A stretch of DNA of 64,000 bases from Acheta domesticus (taxonomy: Eukaryota; Arthropoda; Insecta; Orthoptera; Gryllidae), in contig JAHLJT010009436.1 of NCBI GenBank assembly GCA_031308135.1, positions 219,123,286-219,187,285 on the forward strand, given 5' to 3'. The notes below the pieces were generated by a model. The model was not told the origin of the DNA. It was given only the letters and a program-made list of their open reading frames with translations, and ran no database searches. Made by a program: the position numbers and the translations under genes. How positions within the stretch are numbered: the stretch's first letter is position 1; every line of letters begins with the position of its first letter. This document shows positions 12,786 to 24,020 of the stretch, one piece after another.

Positions 12786-13345
12786 AACTATATAGCCTCC
12801 GCAAAATTGAGAGGGATCTGTGGTTTCGTGTGATACCCTGGAAATCGCAAAAAATGCAATAACAATGAAAAAGTTTGATATTGACTAAAAATGAAAATAT
12901 TTATTGTTACAAAAATAATATATTAATAAATATTAACAAGACATAAAATGATAAATATGTTATAATATTCTGTAATTAAAATACAGGATTATGCTATTCC
13001 GCTCATTCTCACGCAGCCTACCGACTGAATTCTCATACTCGGTGCGTCACAGCTCACAACACAACATACGTCATGCGACAGTGAGGCAAAAAGAAAGGGC
13101 ACGCTCTTCAATATTTTCAATTTAGGAGTTGTGTACGAAACAGCAACTTTTTTTGATTTCCTGTGTTATGTAAGGAACAGTTGTTCTTAATGCACATATA
13201 CTATAGTGATATGTTACTGCTATATTCTTGATGCCTGTTTTTATTAAAATATTTCATTTATTGCAGTGTTATTAGAGAGTTGTTCTTGAGCGGTGTGAGT
13301 ACTATTTTTTGGAAAATAATTTTCTGTGGCGTATTGTTCAGTAGC
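12786..13345 (+). repeat. Dispersed repeat family B, uninterrupted copy
   Basis: Aligns by eye in several ordered blocks to 32280-32900: GATCTGTGGTTTC near the start, a TACCGACTGAATTCTCATAC block, a TTAAAATATTTCATTTATTGCAG block and a TTTTGGAAAATAATTTTCTGTG block. The 32-kb copy is split by a SINE, so this copy shows the pre-insertion arrangement. Class unknown; no ORF. Confidence 0.6.
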
Positions 13346-15490
13346 ATTTCTGCTGTTGCACGTCACTAATGTTGTAAACATACACTATAGGAAATATACA
13401 AGAAATCACCAGCATGAGAATGCATTGTTTTTTTTAGAATAACAACCTGTTAACAAAACTAATCCGAAAATTCATTTTACTTGGGGAGATGACTAGAAAA
13501 TCTTTTAATCGTTAACAAATTCTATATATACTCTCATTATAAAATTCAGTTATTATACATATTTTAAAGTTGAAAAATATGTTACGTACCTAGACAAAGG
13601 ATCTTTTAAAAAAACATTTAAAACTGTGCTTTAAGCTATTAAAAACAAAATTATTTATATTAATATTAAACATTTATTACATTAATCATTCTAAAAAAGC
13701 AATTTCTTTCAAAAATTATGCCCCTTAAATTGAAGTATTCATCGAGAAGAAATAAAAATAATAAATACGAATAAATATAGACATAGAACATTTGTTACCC
13801 TCACAAAATGTTAACAGAATCAAAATAAGGCTCACAAATTGGACGTGACAGAAATATTTCGACTGATTCAAACATATTCGAAACAATAAATAATATATAT
13901 TTTCAGTATAATTTTTCGTAACCCTGTTAAAATTCATATGTAACCTCCTTTATCTATTTCAAGAATGCGTTTGCTACAGTCTCTGGTACATGAAAGGAGA
14001 TGGAAATAATTTCATTGCTTGACTGAGGGAGGCAGGCATGGAAGTCTCTTATAATAAAGAGTAAGTTGATAATACATTAATCTTTATAATCCAGCGATTC
14101 GAAGAAAATTTAGTTAAGAGTTTTTCACTAAACTCATCGATTTCATATTAGCTTTCTCCCTTTAACTTTCCAGTCTCGTTCTTTCTATCGAGCAAGTTCG
14201 GAAAAAAGGCCGTGAAATATTTGTTTTCTTTCCACTTCGGTTGAACTCTCAAGGCAACTTCGCTACCCCGCCAGCCCTAAATTGTGCGTTCGCCGGAAAT
14301 ACGAGGAGCACATTTCTTCTTCCGCTTAAAAAATGAAGAGACTTCCGCTTGTGGAGTTTTCACGCACGCATGGCTACGCAAGTTTTATTACTTGTAACAT
14401 ACAAGAGGCATAAACGAAAAATGTTCCCCACAAATACCTTTCAGATGATTCACACCTGCAATGAGAAAATATAGTTCTGGAAGAAGCTTAGGTTATACCA
14501 CCTTCAAAGAAAATTGAATCATTTATATTCTGAATAACAACATAATATTTCATTCACAAAATGCGTTATTTGAGTTCAGCTGGTTTTAAATACGCTGGAA
14601 AGAGATAATCAGTGTGCCATTTCCTTTATTTTTCTATTAAAAGTTTCAACACTAATTTCGTTTTCCTTTGTCTACTCTATTACGTGTGCCAGAGAAGTCT
14701 GTCCGCACTGTGCCGAATCAAGTGCTTTTATAACAATTGATTTATGTTTGTTACAATTAGATCACTGGGAAAAAAGTAAAGTGGACAACACTTCTAGCAT
14801 CTGTTATGATTGTGGAGAGTACGCAATTTACGTTTTCATTTTTTACAAGCTGCAAATCGTACTACCAACATCATTTCTATTGCTAGCACTCTCACCAGCC
14901 ACCGGTTCCACTGCGGAGAGTCTTTCCTGGCTCACTATACTTTTCCTTCGCCACGAGATAATCGTATTGTATTTATGGACTTCGAACACTTGTTGGCTTT
15001 AAAAACACTGTTTAAAAACTACATTCACATGGATTGATGATTGATGATTGATTTGAAGGAAGCCGATTGGGAATCTACGTTTTTATCATATGCTATTGTT
15101 AGGACTAAAAAAAATTAGTGTATCACTTAAAAAGAGCATTCTGTCAATATGGTGAATAATCGAAGGTTCGTAAAACATATTTTGTGATAAATAAACTTTC
15201 CAGAACGACCTTCCTTTTTGAATTTGAAAAGGTTTGTGCAATTCAATGAATCCTCTTTAAGCTCTAATATTTGTATAACGAGAATTTCAAAAATATTTCA
15301 ACTTTGGGTCAAATGCACCAGTAATTGAATCAATAACACCAGTTTTGCATCTACAATCACATTTTCGCACATACTCGTATTCCCAATCAAATGGTGCAAT
15401 TCACGCTTAGACCAGACGCTGGGGAGAACCAAACCCTCAGCACATTCGTAATGCTAGTACCTAGCCTTGGTTTCGTCCTCAATCGAAGCA
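13346..15490. other. No gene seen
   Basis: AT-rich, poor in frames. ATTGATGATTGATGATTG is a short degenerate simple repeat near 15034-15055. Frames of 84 and 75 codons near 14.75-15.04 kb show no recognisable family and no splice context. Confidence 0.4.
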
Positions 15491-15897
15491 CACCTGACGA
15501 CACCCATCAGCCCGTCTCCGACCCTCTCGCACTCTCCCTCTGAACCTCTCCCGGTCCCCCGCACATGGTCTTTGGCCCCGACTCTCGCTCCTCTCCCCGA
15601 CACTCGCACCACTCCCCCGACTCCCGCCCTCCCGCAACAATTGCACTCTCGACAACTCCCCGGCTCCCACACTATTCCCCAAATCTCGCCCAGCCGTACG
15701 TCGACTCCCGCCGCCCCTCGGATCCTTCCCCTACTCTTGCCTCCCCTCCCCGTCTCTCACACCGTTCCATGGACTCTCGCTCCATTCCCCAACACTCGAC
15801 CTCTCCCCGCGTCTCTCCCCCTCCCCATGTCTCGCCCGCCTCATCGCCTCTCGCACCCCTCCCAGACTCTCGCCTCCTCCCCTACTCATGCCTCTCC
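15491..15897 (+). repeat. C/T-rich degenerate repeat leading into minisatellite
   Basis: Strongly pyrimidine-rich on the plus strand, with recurrent CTCTCGC/ACTCTCGC and CTCCCC motifs at irregular spacing. It merges into the regular 23-bp array without a break in composition, so it may be a decayed edge or the ancestral substrate of that array. Long frames cross it only because the composition lacks stops. Confidence 0.6.
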
Positions 15898-16968
15898 TCC
15901 CCCGACTCGTTCCACACAGCTCTCCCGACTCACTCCACACAGCCCTCCCGACTCACTCTACACAGCCCTCCCGACTCACTCCACACAGCCCTCCCGACTC
16001 ACTCCACACAGCCCTCCCGACTCACTCCACACAGCCCTCCCGACTCACTCCACACAGCTCTCCCGACTCACTTCACACAGCTCTCCCGACTCACTCCACA
16101 CAGCTCTCCCGACTCACTCCACACAGCCCTCCCGACTCACTCCACACAGCCCTCCCGACTCACTCCACACAGCCCTCCCGACTCACTCCACACAGCTCTC
16201 CCGACTCACTCCACACAGCTCTCCCGACTCACTCCACACAGCTCTCCCGACTCACTCCACACAGCTCTCCCGACTCACTCCACACAGCTCTCCCGACTCA
16301 CTCCACACAGCTCTCCCGACTCACTCCACACAGCTCTCCCGACTCACTTCACACAGCTCTCCCGACTCACTCCACACAGCTCTCCCGACTCACTCCACAC
16401 AGCCCTCCCGACTCACTCCACACAGCCCTCCCGACTCACTCCACACAGCCCTCCCGACTCACTCCACACAGCTCTCCCGACTCACTCCACACAGCTCTCC
16501 CGACTCACTCCACACAGCTCTCCCGACTCACTCCACACAGCTCTCCCGACTCACTCCACACAGCTCTCCCGACTCACTCCACACAGCTCTCCCGACTCAC
16601 TCCATACAGCTCTCCCGACTCACTCCACACAGCTCTCCCGACTCACTCCACACAGCTTTCCCACTCACTCCACACAGCTCTCCCGACTCACTCCACACAG
16701 CTCTCCCGACTCACTCCACACAGCTTTCCCACTCACTCCACACAGCTCTCCCGATTCACTCCACACTGCTCCCGACTCACTCCACACAGCTTTCCCACTC
16801 ACTCCACACAGCTCTCCCGACTCACTCCACACAGCTTTCCCACTCACTCCACACAGCTCTCCCGATTCACTCCACACAGCTCTCCCGATTCACTCCACAC
16901 TGCTCCCGACTCACTCCACACAGCTTTCCCACTCACTCCACACAGCTCCCGACTCACTCCACACAGTT
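15898..16968 (+). repeat. 23-bp minisatellite, about 46 copies
   Basis: The unit is CTCCCGACTCACTCCACACA plus GCY, period 23 bp. Units differ mainly by C or T at one site (GCCCTCC versus GCTCTCC), and the two types occur in blocks. From about 16640 the array becomes mixed: 22-bp units (CTTTCCCACTCACTCC) that lost the G, and 21-bp units with CACACTGCTCCC. The 23-bp unit contains no stop in any plus frame, so three overlapping frames of 462-556 codons result; each cycles through a 23-residue peptide (LPTHSTQ and similar). I do not consider them genes. Confidence 0.95.
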
Positions 16969-16974
16969 CTCGAC

Positions 16975-17225
16975 TCCGGTTGCCGACCCCAGCTCCCGTC
17001 ATCACCCACACCTCTCCCGTCCCGTACCACGCATGCGCACAGGCGCAACCGGCGTGTGGCTCCTGCGCGCGGGGCTCCGCACGGCGCGGCTTGGCACGGC
17101 GCGGGCAGAGCGGTGCGGCGCGGCGCGTCCGTCATGACTATGCATGCGGTCACCCTCGGCCGAGGAACTCGTGTTTCCGCATGAGGCGCGGCGCTAGAGG
17201 AAAATGTACGCGGAAAATTATCCTC
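16975..17225. other. CpG-rich flank of the minisatellite
   Basis: GC-rich with GGCGCGG runs (GCACGGCGCGGCTTGGCACG). Its short GGCGCG modules resemble those of the 18.03-18.24 kb satellite. No gene is supported. Confidence 0.45.
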
Positions 17226-17380
17226 TCGCTAACAGGTGGCGTTGGTGTCCAGCGGCGGCAACGCCGACGGCGATAATGGCGAAGGCGTTGCTACACATCG
17301 CCGAAGATGCTACGGATCTTGTCCGCCAATGGCATCAGGGAGCCATGGATGTACATCGGCGGCGATAAAGATGGTTGTGG
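17226..17380 (+). repeat. 155-bp duplicated segment, copy 1
   Basis: Nearly identical (two substitutions seen) to 18332-18486, in direct orientation 1,106 bp away. It starts TCGCTAACAGGTGGCGTTGG and ends AAAGATGGTTGTGG. One frame reads AKALLHIAEDATDLVRQWHQ, a helix-like peptide followed by a stop, which may hint at a coding origin; I recognise no family. Copy 2 lies inside the left TIR of a MITE; this copy has no such context. Confidence 0.85.
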
Positions 17381-18029
17381 CGGAATGTGTTGTCTGTTCA
17401 GTAATGAGGGTTTTTTTGAAGCTCGTTGACGAAAAATGAAATTAGAGGGCATCGTCGATGAGTGAGCATGACAAATGATTTCTGTTAATTTAATAAAAGT
17501 TGGCTAACTTGAACATGACTTCTTGTACTGCCTCTTGTCATTTTACCTAAAAAGGATAATGTTTGCAAGTAATCAATGCATTTATGTAGTTGTAATGCAG
17601 AAAGAGAACACTTTACAACTTTCGTTTTATGAAATATTATTTGCAAGCACAATTATATGATTAAAATTTATTCTATTCTGTGGTGACTTTAAAAGTCCGC
17701 ATTTATGAGCTGTTTACATTAGTTTGAAAATTTAATTCACATTCATTGTATTTTCTCGTCATCATCTCGTTGACATAGTTTGTATCAACTCTTAATTCTT
17801 TTTAGTGATAATATCAGAACAATAAAAATTACTTTTAAAATATATCCCTAACCTCTAACAAGCACGCGCTGAACTGACACTTCGAGGCATGAAAAGCTGG
17901 TGCTCCAGCTTAGAGAGCTGGCGGAAAATTATATTTTGCAGAACGCCTCAATCTCCCTCCCCCCCTCTTTAGCGTTATGTCATTTATGGAGGACCCACAA
18001 GGCCTCTGCGGTGACGCAGTTTATATTGC
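17381..18029. other. No gene seen
   Basis: AT-rich spacer between the duplicated segments. No frames of interest. Confidence 0.4.
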
Positions 18030-18240
18030 ACCTGTCAAAAGGGTGCAACGCGGCGCGGTGCGACATGGCTTGGCGAGGCGTGGCATGACATGGCGAGGGG
18101 TGACATGGCGTGGCGCCACATGGCTTGGCGCGACATGGCGTGGCGTGACATGGCGTGGCGTCGAGTGGCGTAGCGTTGTGTGGCGTGGCGTGACGTGACA
18201 TGGTGCGGCGATGTGACGTGTCGTGACCCGGCGCGGTGTT
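18030..18240. repeat. Degenerate GGCGTG/ACATGGCG minisatellite
   Basis: Tandem, imperfect repetition of TGGCGTGGCGTGACA and CGACATGGCTTGGCG for about 200 bp. It produces tryptophan/arginine-rich (RGVTWRGVTW-like) and minus-strand ATPCHATPC-like frames on opposite strands, both composition artefacts. Confidence 0.85.
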
Positions 18241-18303
18241 AGAGCGAGCGCTCCGCCGAGCGCGCAGGGACTGAAGAGGAGCCTTGAACTGACCTTTCGC
18301 TAA

Positions 18304-19258
18304 AGGCCGCTCCACAATAGCCCGTGGTACATCGCTAACAGGTGGCGTTGGTGTCCAGCGGCGGCAACGCCGACGGCGATAATGGCGAAGGCGTTGCTAC
18401 ACATCGCTGAAGATGCTACGGATCTTGTCCGCCAATGGCATCAGGGAGCGATGGATGTACATCGGCGGCGATAAAGATGGTTGTGGACGGGAACGGCAAC
18501 GCGAACGCGAACGCAAAGAAAGTTGAAAGGCGGACATCTCAGGCAGGCGTTCACAACACAACGGGAACGCGAAGCTCGACGGGAACGGGAACGCGAAAGA
18601 TGGTCAACATTTATCTCGCCCCGGGAACGGGAAGCCTCTCGACCAATGAGAGTACAGCAAATGGAGGCGAAGCTTTCCAGCTGATCGAGCGCGCGGCCTG
18701 CGCGCGAAACTGGTCTGGAGCGGTGTTGAGGTTACGGCGTGGATTTGCGAGGTTAGGGTTTGAGGAGGATTTAGTTAGTCGTTGTTGAATTGTTTTAGTT
18801 CTTTTAGTGATTTCAGTATTTTTTGTTTTCTTTTCATATTAATATATAGAATTAAAATTTCCCACAAAATATTTTTTTGGTTTCGTCTAAGTATATTGGA
18901 GTTTTTTGTTTATTGATTAAAATATCTTTAGTTGCATTTTCCATACGTTCTTAGTAGTTTTTGCATTTTTTCTTTCTGATGAATTATTTTTTTAATTAAT
19001 ATTCTTTCGTTAAAGTATTCATTATTCATAAGCAAAAACCTGACAGATGGCAAAGCAAAGAGTGAACAGAGTAGCTCAGCTAGGAGTGCTTTGGTTTCGG
19101 CGACTCTTTCCTGAAGTACTCGTTTTTGCCGCTATAGGTTCATAGCGCTGTTCCTCTTCCCGTTGGCGTTTATTGTGAAGCGCACGTCCCTCGCGTTCCC
19201 GTTCCCGTCCTCGCCTTCGCGTTGCCGTTCCCGTTCGCGGGCTATTGTAGAGCAGCCT
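18304..19258 (+). mobile_element. Harbinger-like MITE, 955 bp, TAA target duplication
   Basis: The left end at 18304 is AGGCCGCTCCACAATAGCCC. The right end, read in reverse complement from 19258, is AGGCTGCTCTACAATAGCCC: a 21-bp TIR with two mismatches. TAA lies immediately outside each end (18301-18303 and 19259-19261). A 3-bp TWA duplication is characteristic of PIF/Harbinger-type transposons. Just inside the ends lie hexamer-like GGGAAC/GCGAAC runs (about 18487-18620 and, inverted, 19185-19240), so the repeat arms extend well beyond the 21 bp. No transposase ORF is present. The 117-codon frame inside is artefactual. The left TIR is interrupted by the 155-bp duplicated segment. Confidence 0.75.
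18332..18486 (+). repeat. 155-bp duplicated segment, copy 2, inside MITE TIR
   Basis: This copy sits between the terminal AATAGCCCG and the subterminal CGGGAACGGCAACGCG of the left TIR; in the right TIR these two parts are almost adjacent. It therefore looks like an insertion, or gene-conversion-like patch, into the MITE. It differs from copy 1 at two positions (GCCGAAG/GCTGAAG and GAGCCATGG/GAGCGATGG). Confidence 0.85.
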
Positions 19259-19261
19259 TAA

Positions 19262-19785
19262 CGCTTTCCTTTCAATGCGGGGGGCGGTGGCAACGGCCTC
19301 CGCACGCGGGAGAGATTCACCCGCAGGCAACCGCCGGAACCTCAGAGTTGGTGCTCATTTGCAGATACTGCGGTCGCGTTAGTTGATTTACGACGCGCAC
19401 TGACTCTGGTTAGGTGACTCGAAGACTGCTTAATTTCCTTAAGACAAGGTGAGCTTGCGTTAGATATATCTACGAATTCTTGCTTTTCTATTATCTCTTT
19501 TTCCGAAAACGTTTCATCATTAAATTAATCATTAGCTTCCGTTGTGTCATGATTATTCCTTACATTGAATAACATGCCGTTCGAAAACTCACGAACGTGT
19601 AGCAAATGCGGATAAGAAACTGTGGACAATTATAAGTGAAACACCCATTTAGTTTTGGATAGAATCTTAGGGCTGTGGCGAGAAAACCGATGTTCTAGGT
19701 AAGCAGAGGGTTGGAAGATTTGTAGGAGGTGATTTTGTGATGAAGTTCAGAAGTGGGTTAAGTTGTAAGATTTGTGTTGAAAATA

Positions 19786-19786
<1 letters not shown>
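19262..19786. other. GC-rich then AT-rich spacer; possible donor-like site
   Basis: No coding exon is recognised. AGACAAG/GTGAGC near 19447 matches the splice-donor consensus and follows a moderately GC-rich 180 bp, so a 5' non-coding exon is conceivable but unsupported. Confidence 0.25.
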
Positions 19787-19845
<59 letters not shown>

Positions 19846-20400
19846 AGCCTGTACATCCCTCAGTAGGGTGAAGGCCTCCTGCTTATGGCAGAGAGGTTTC
19901 ACAACATCTGAACGAAACGTCTTAATTTTGAACATACGTAGTTCTCTACTGTTCATGGTCTTTCGTCACTCTACTCCTACTGCATTCTTGAAATAGACCA
20001 TCTAGTTCCCTGTTGGCCTTGTTTCCGACCTACTCGCGGGTCCCATACTTATGCAGCGTGGGTCCATCTTTGGTGCTCGAGTCTCATCTAGTGCCCACCC
20101 CATTTCCACTTAGTCCACATTGCTTGCTCCGCCGCATCTTGAATGACACTTTTTCTTCTAATAACTGAATTTCGTAGTCTATATTGAATAGAATTCGTAT
20201 TCTATCTTGAAAATAGTGCTCACGGGCAAACGGTATTACGCTTAGTTTCGTACCAAGGGACTCTCCTAAGCACGCACTCCTGACGTTTAGCCCTCTCCTA
20301 ACCTCTTTTGGGTTGCAGCAAAACACCGTCATCCATCCGGATACGCCGGAACGCCACACTCCTCCGAATCGTCTACTCTACGTGAAGTGGGTGGGGCCAC
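19787..20400 (-). mobile_element. Possible 3' end of a non-LTR retroelement with (TAA)n tail
   Basis: On the minus strand a unique-looking segment runs into a clean (TAA)n tail of about 57 bp (plus-strand TTA repeats at 19787-19844). I-clade non-LTR elements and some SINEs end in TAA repeats, so a 5'-truncated insertion is a reasonable reading. The 91-codon minus-strand frame at 20084-20359 shows no domain I recognise. I could not find a target duplication, so the 20400 boundary is approximate. Confidence 0.4.
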
Positions 20401-21449
20401 CCTGCCAGATCAGAGCTCGCAATTAGCTTGTTTGCGTTGCAACACAGAGAATGGCAGAAGTGAAAATGACCTAGAAAATAAATTGATTTAGTCATCCTGA
20501 ATCATAAAAGTTCAAATTTACAGAAACGAACAATGATGACACAGATGAGTAATTCACACATTCAGAATCCTCTAAACCGGATATGCATTCTGATTTTTAA
20601 ACCAAAACAAAAGAGTCTCCACTTCACCTTTAACGGGCGTGTGACCAGGGTCATAGCATGGCCGGTTCAATCGGTGCGTGGCAGCGGGGCCCCCTAAGAA
20701 AAAGGTCCCAAATGAGGACGCCCGCCGACTCCCAATAAAAGCGTCAAAGGCAATGAAGCGCCCCATTTGGAGTTTCTGCACCTGGCCCTCGAGAACGTGC
20801 CTATGTCTCTGCATGTAATCTGTTAAAAGTACATTATTTAAACTACTTTACAGCTATACGGTATGCAATGCACTATTACAATGATAATGTAATGTTTGTT
20901 AGTTTGTTAATGTTTTCAAATCAATCCTTAATAAAGTAATAATAAAAAAGTGCGTGAAATACATTTTTGCTGATGTAACTGAAGTCGCAAATGACATGCA
21001 GTTATAAAGTTACCCAAAATATTAAAAAAAACTATTTTGAAAAGAAGATATTACAGACTTATTTTGAGAGTAAATATAAATTAAAATGTGACCTATGTAA
21101 TCAATCTCAATGACACAGTGAGCCTCCTTTGTAAGATATTATTTCATTCCGGTCTGGAGTACTTATATTTAGCAGGTGCTGAGCCCTACCAAGAAAGAAC
21201 TTTTAGAGTTATATAGTGGAAGACCTTATATTGCTAATGCACTAAATATCAATGAAATACAACAGCGAACACCCAGCGTACAAGAATGAAATGCAAAGGC
21301 TATTTCCTGTACAGCAGAATCAATTTAACTCTTAAACGCCACACCCCATTGAAAAAAAAGAGGGAGGGGGCAACCCCAATACGCGCGGAGTAAACAGATT
21401 TCCCCGACAACCGGTTTAAATTGCAGATAGCGTTTTAGAATATTCAATT
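20401..21449. other. No gene seen
   Basis: Mixed sequence. A GC-richer piece at 20630-20790 (GGGGCCCCCTAAGAAAAAGG) looks like a repeat fragment, but no second copy is in the window. Confidence 0.35.
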
Positions 21450-21680
21450 CACTTTGCGGCCGCGAAAAAAGCCGCCGCAAGGCCTGGACGCAGGGCAAAC
21501 GCACGAGCGGTTTACTTCGCTTCCTTTGGCGCGCGGGGGCTGTTTATTTGGCGACCTCGGGCGTGGCCGGGCCCGGCACCGGCGGTGCTTATTTGCGATC
21601 GCAGCGCGGCTAGTGGGGCATGCCCCAGCGTAGCACTCCCTCCCTCCGGCCACGAGCAAACCGCCACCCGGGCATGGCTG
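21450..21680. other. CpG-rich island
   Basis: About 230 bp rich in CG (GGCCGGGCCCGGCACCGG). It lies just upstream of a SINE copy. Open frames on both strands are compositional. Confidence 0.4.
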
Positions 21681-21787
21681 GAAATACGAGCGCCAGGCAA
21701 TAATGTCATCAGGCGAAGGGGTTGCCAATGTTTTGTCGCTCGTTATAGTTCCCTTCTGGCCCTTCTCCTCCTCGCCTTCCTTCTGCT

Positions 21788-22120
21788 AGGAGCGGTGGCT
21801 CAGGGCATGAACTAATGTCACTGCAGTGGCTCTGACCGAGAGGCCTAGGATCGAATCCCGGCGAGAGTAGGATATTCGAAACTGCCTACGTAGCTGGGCC
21901 GAGTTAAGTAGCTGTCTGGAGGAGAATTCTAGCGGTTGGCTGGCCTGATCGGTAGTGTTCTGTGGTTTCTCCGATCAATACCAGGCGAATGCCGGAGCAG
22001 TATCCTAACAAACGAGCCACGGACCGTTTTCCACTACACTACACTACCAACATGCCGGGAGACAGGTCGGGATCTTCGAGTTATATACCGGTGCCTCGCT
22101 GGCGAGAGGAACCTAGTACC
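21788..22120 (+). mobile_element. tRNA-derived SINE (family 1), 3'-truncated copy
   Basis: The head AGGAGCGGTGGCTCAGGG is followed by B-box-like GGATCGAATCCC at about 21848. The shared core is clear: TGATCGGTAGTGTTCTGTGG, TTTCTCCGATCAATACCAGG, CGAATGCCGGAGCAGTATCC and GAGCCACGG, then ACTACACTACACTACCAACA and GGGAGACAGGTCGGG. It stops after GGCGAGAGGAACC and lacks the 3' tail seen in other copies. It abuts a family A repeat. Frames of 61-71 codons inside are not genes. Confidence 0.8.
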
Positions 22121-22139
22121 ATTTTTGACACTAAGAACA

Positions 22140-22420
22140 AAATTTAATTAAAAATTATGGAGCCATTTTTTGAAAATTTGGAAAATGTTCCAGTGTCTTC
22201 GTGCAAAGTACCCCCAAAATTGAAATATCGGTTTCAAATTCGAGGAGGCGCGCCATCAGTCAGATCGACTCGGGAACATTAATTTTGAAGAAACTCGTCT
22301 GAACGGTTTAGCCGCTACCGTTGTTCACAGACTAACAGGCACACATTTGTTTTTTGTCATTCGATTTTCGGTATCAAGGACCAACAAAACATGTATTCCG
22401 GCTGCTACTGTAACCCCCGA
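22140..22420 (+). repeat. Dispersed repeat family A
   Basis: Blocks match the 56.7-57.0 kb copy in order: ATGGAGCCATTTTTTGAAAA, GGAAAATGTTCCAG, CCCCCAAAATTGAAATATCG, CATCAGTCAGATCGA, GGTTTAGCCG, TTGTTCACAGAC and GGTATCAAGGACC. No ORF of note. Confidence 0.6.
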
Positions 22421-23519
22421 CTTCGGATCTGCGTTCTCGTTACCGTCACGACCGCGTCCACCACGGCCGAGCGGGAGGTCGCGGCGCTTGCCACAGCACC
22501 AGGTCAGTGGCGCAAAGGTCTTCTGTTGGAGGCAGTGGCACGCGCCGTCGCACCATAGGATACCACGACCTTCTCTGCGCAACTAGCGTCGGGAAAGGAA
22601 ACTATTAGTAACCCCGCCGTTTTACAGTAGGGAAGGCGTTGTCTCTGGTGGCAAGGTAGTGAATTGCGTGGAGGGGCGATTTCGTCGTGGCACTCGTGCC
22701 ACGGACTCCCTCTAATGGCATGACCTTGACAACACTGCACTAGGTTCACAGTTCTAGAAGAATTTATTTTAATAAATTACTCCTTATAAGGGTCTCAGGG
22801 ATTGGTTCTATACAGACCTTTAGGCGAATGACGTAAGACGCACACAACGTTTAACAAAACAACAGATTAACATAATAATTTTATTGTATCGAAACTATGT
22901 AAATGTTTGATTCTCGAATAATTTATTCTCGAACATATATTTGTCTTTTGGTTTCTTGATGTGAGTTTAGACTAATGAAACTAAAAATAGAAAACATGAA
23001 AAATAAATACATACAGTTTTCTTTTATTCTTGGACTTCTACAAATGAAACTTTCCACTCTTAAACTAGTTTTACAATGAAATGTGTTTTTCTTATTTCAT
23101 GAGGTGATTTTATACAATAAAAACAAGTATAAAAATCTGAATCCCAGACCGGCGTTTTTCTTTACACACTCCCGTTGCACTTGGTAATTAATGCGCCTCT
23201 GAAACAACTACGCACAAATGCTGAACTGATAAACTGATCGGAACTCACATGCTGAACTGAAGAACTGATTTGCTGAACTCCTGCTCTCAACTGATTTCCC
23301 AAAAGCTTTCCTTCGGTTCTCGAAGGCTCCATTCCCCTCCGCCGTCTGGCAACGCTGATAAGCCGCTAGCTCCCGATTCTCTGGCGTATTACTTTTTTCT
23401 GTCGCTCTTGCGAGGAGGACCGATTCTTGCCGAAGATATTTACGTGACGTCAGTCTACATCGCCGTCGCGCGTAAAAGGTTTTTATATGAGCCGTCGCTG
23501 GCTGGTGATGAAATGTGAG
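22421..23519. other. No gene seen
   Basis: A GC-richer piece (22420-22600) is followed by AT-rich sequence. Frames up to 146 codons (minus, 23208-23648) have no recognisable domain and partly overlap a family A relic. Confidence 0.35.
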
Positions 23520-23680
23520 AGGGCGGTCAAACAACACCGTATTAGAGTTTTTTCTAAATTTAGAAACTGTATTTATCCACTTTTTCCTTACAACAGCCCT
23601 GAAAAAAGAAATTTTCTGCCGAAAATTCGCCGTTTTTTTACGCAGCATTAGATAACTTTCACTCTAGCGCGTATGTGTTA
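23520..23680 (+). repeat. Dispersed repeat family A, short relic
   Basis: TTTCTAAATTTAG, AAATTTTCTGCCGAAAATTC and TTTTTACGCAGCATTAGATA correspond to the blocks at 53.2 kb and 57.05-57.15 kb. Confidence 0.5.
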
Positions 23681-23939
23681 GCCAGACATAAAAAGAAATG
23701 GGAGCCATTGAGGCCGCAGTGCGTTGCGGCTGTGGCGAAACTCAACTGGTGTTGGATCGTAAATGAAAAAGGGGTCAGTGGCAAGCCAGGAAAGTGTCAC
23801 CGACCTTGTTCGATCCAAGAAAAGAACCGGAGGGGGAAATGTAGCGACGTTACCTAATATCTCGAGTAGGAAGCCGGAGGAAACTCTGATCCGACCTTCC
23901 GTCTGCGTAATCCACACAAAGCTCGCGGAAGCCTCGAGA

Positions 23940-24020
23940 GAGCTGGCGCCTTGGAAACCACGCCGCATCCGCCGCATCCGCCGCCGCCGCCTCCGCCGCC
24001 GCCGCCGCCTCTGCCGTCGC
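23940..24020. repeat. (CCG/CGC)n trinucleotide-rich tract
   Basis: CGCCGCATCCGCCGCATCCG followed by CCGCCGCCGCC runs. Proline- and glycine-rich frames on the two strands result from it. Confidence 0.8.

Noticed and set aside
15898..16968. CRISPR-like array
   Set aside because: Units are contiguous without unique spacers, and the context is eukaryotic.
15467..17276. Three overlapping frames of 462-556 codons
   Set aside because: All are translations of the same stop-free 23-bp minisatellite in three phases; no ordinary protein domain.
19076..19330. 84-codon Arg/Glu-rich minus-strand frame
   Set aside because: Generated by the GGGAAC hexamer arm of the MITE and its flank.
19440..19455. 5' non-coding exon ending in AAG/GTGAGC
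   Set aside because: One donor-like match without promoter, transcript or coding evidence.
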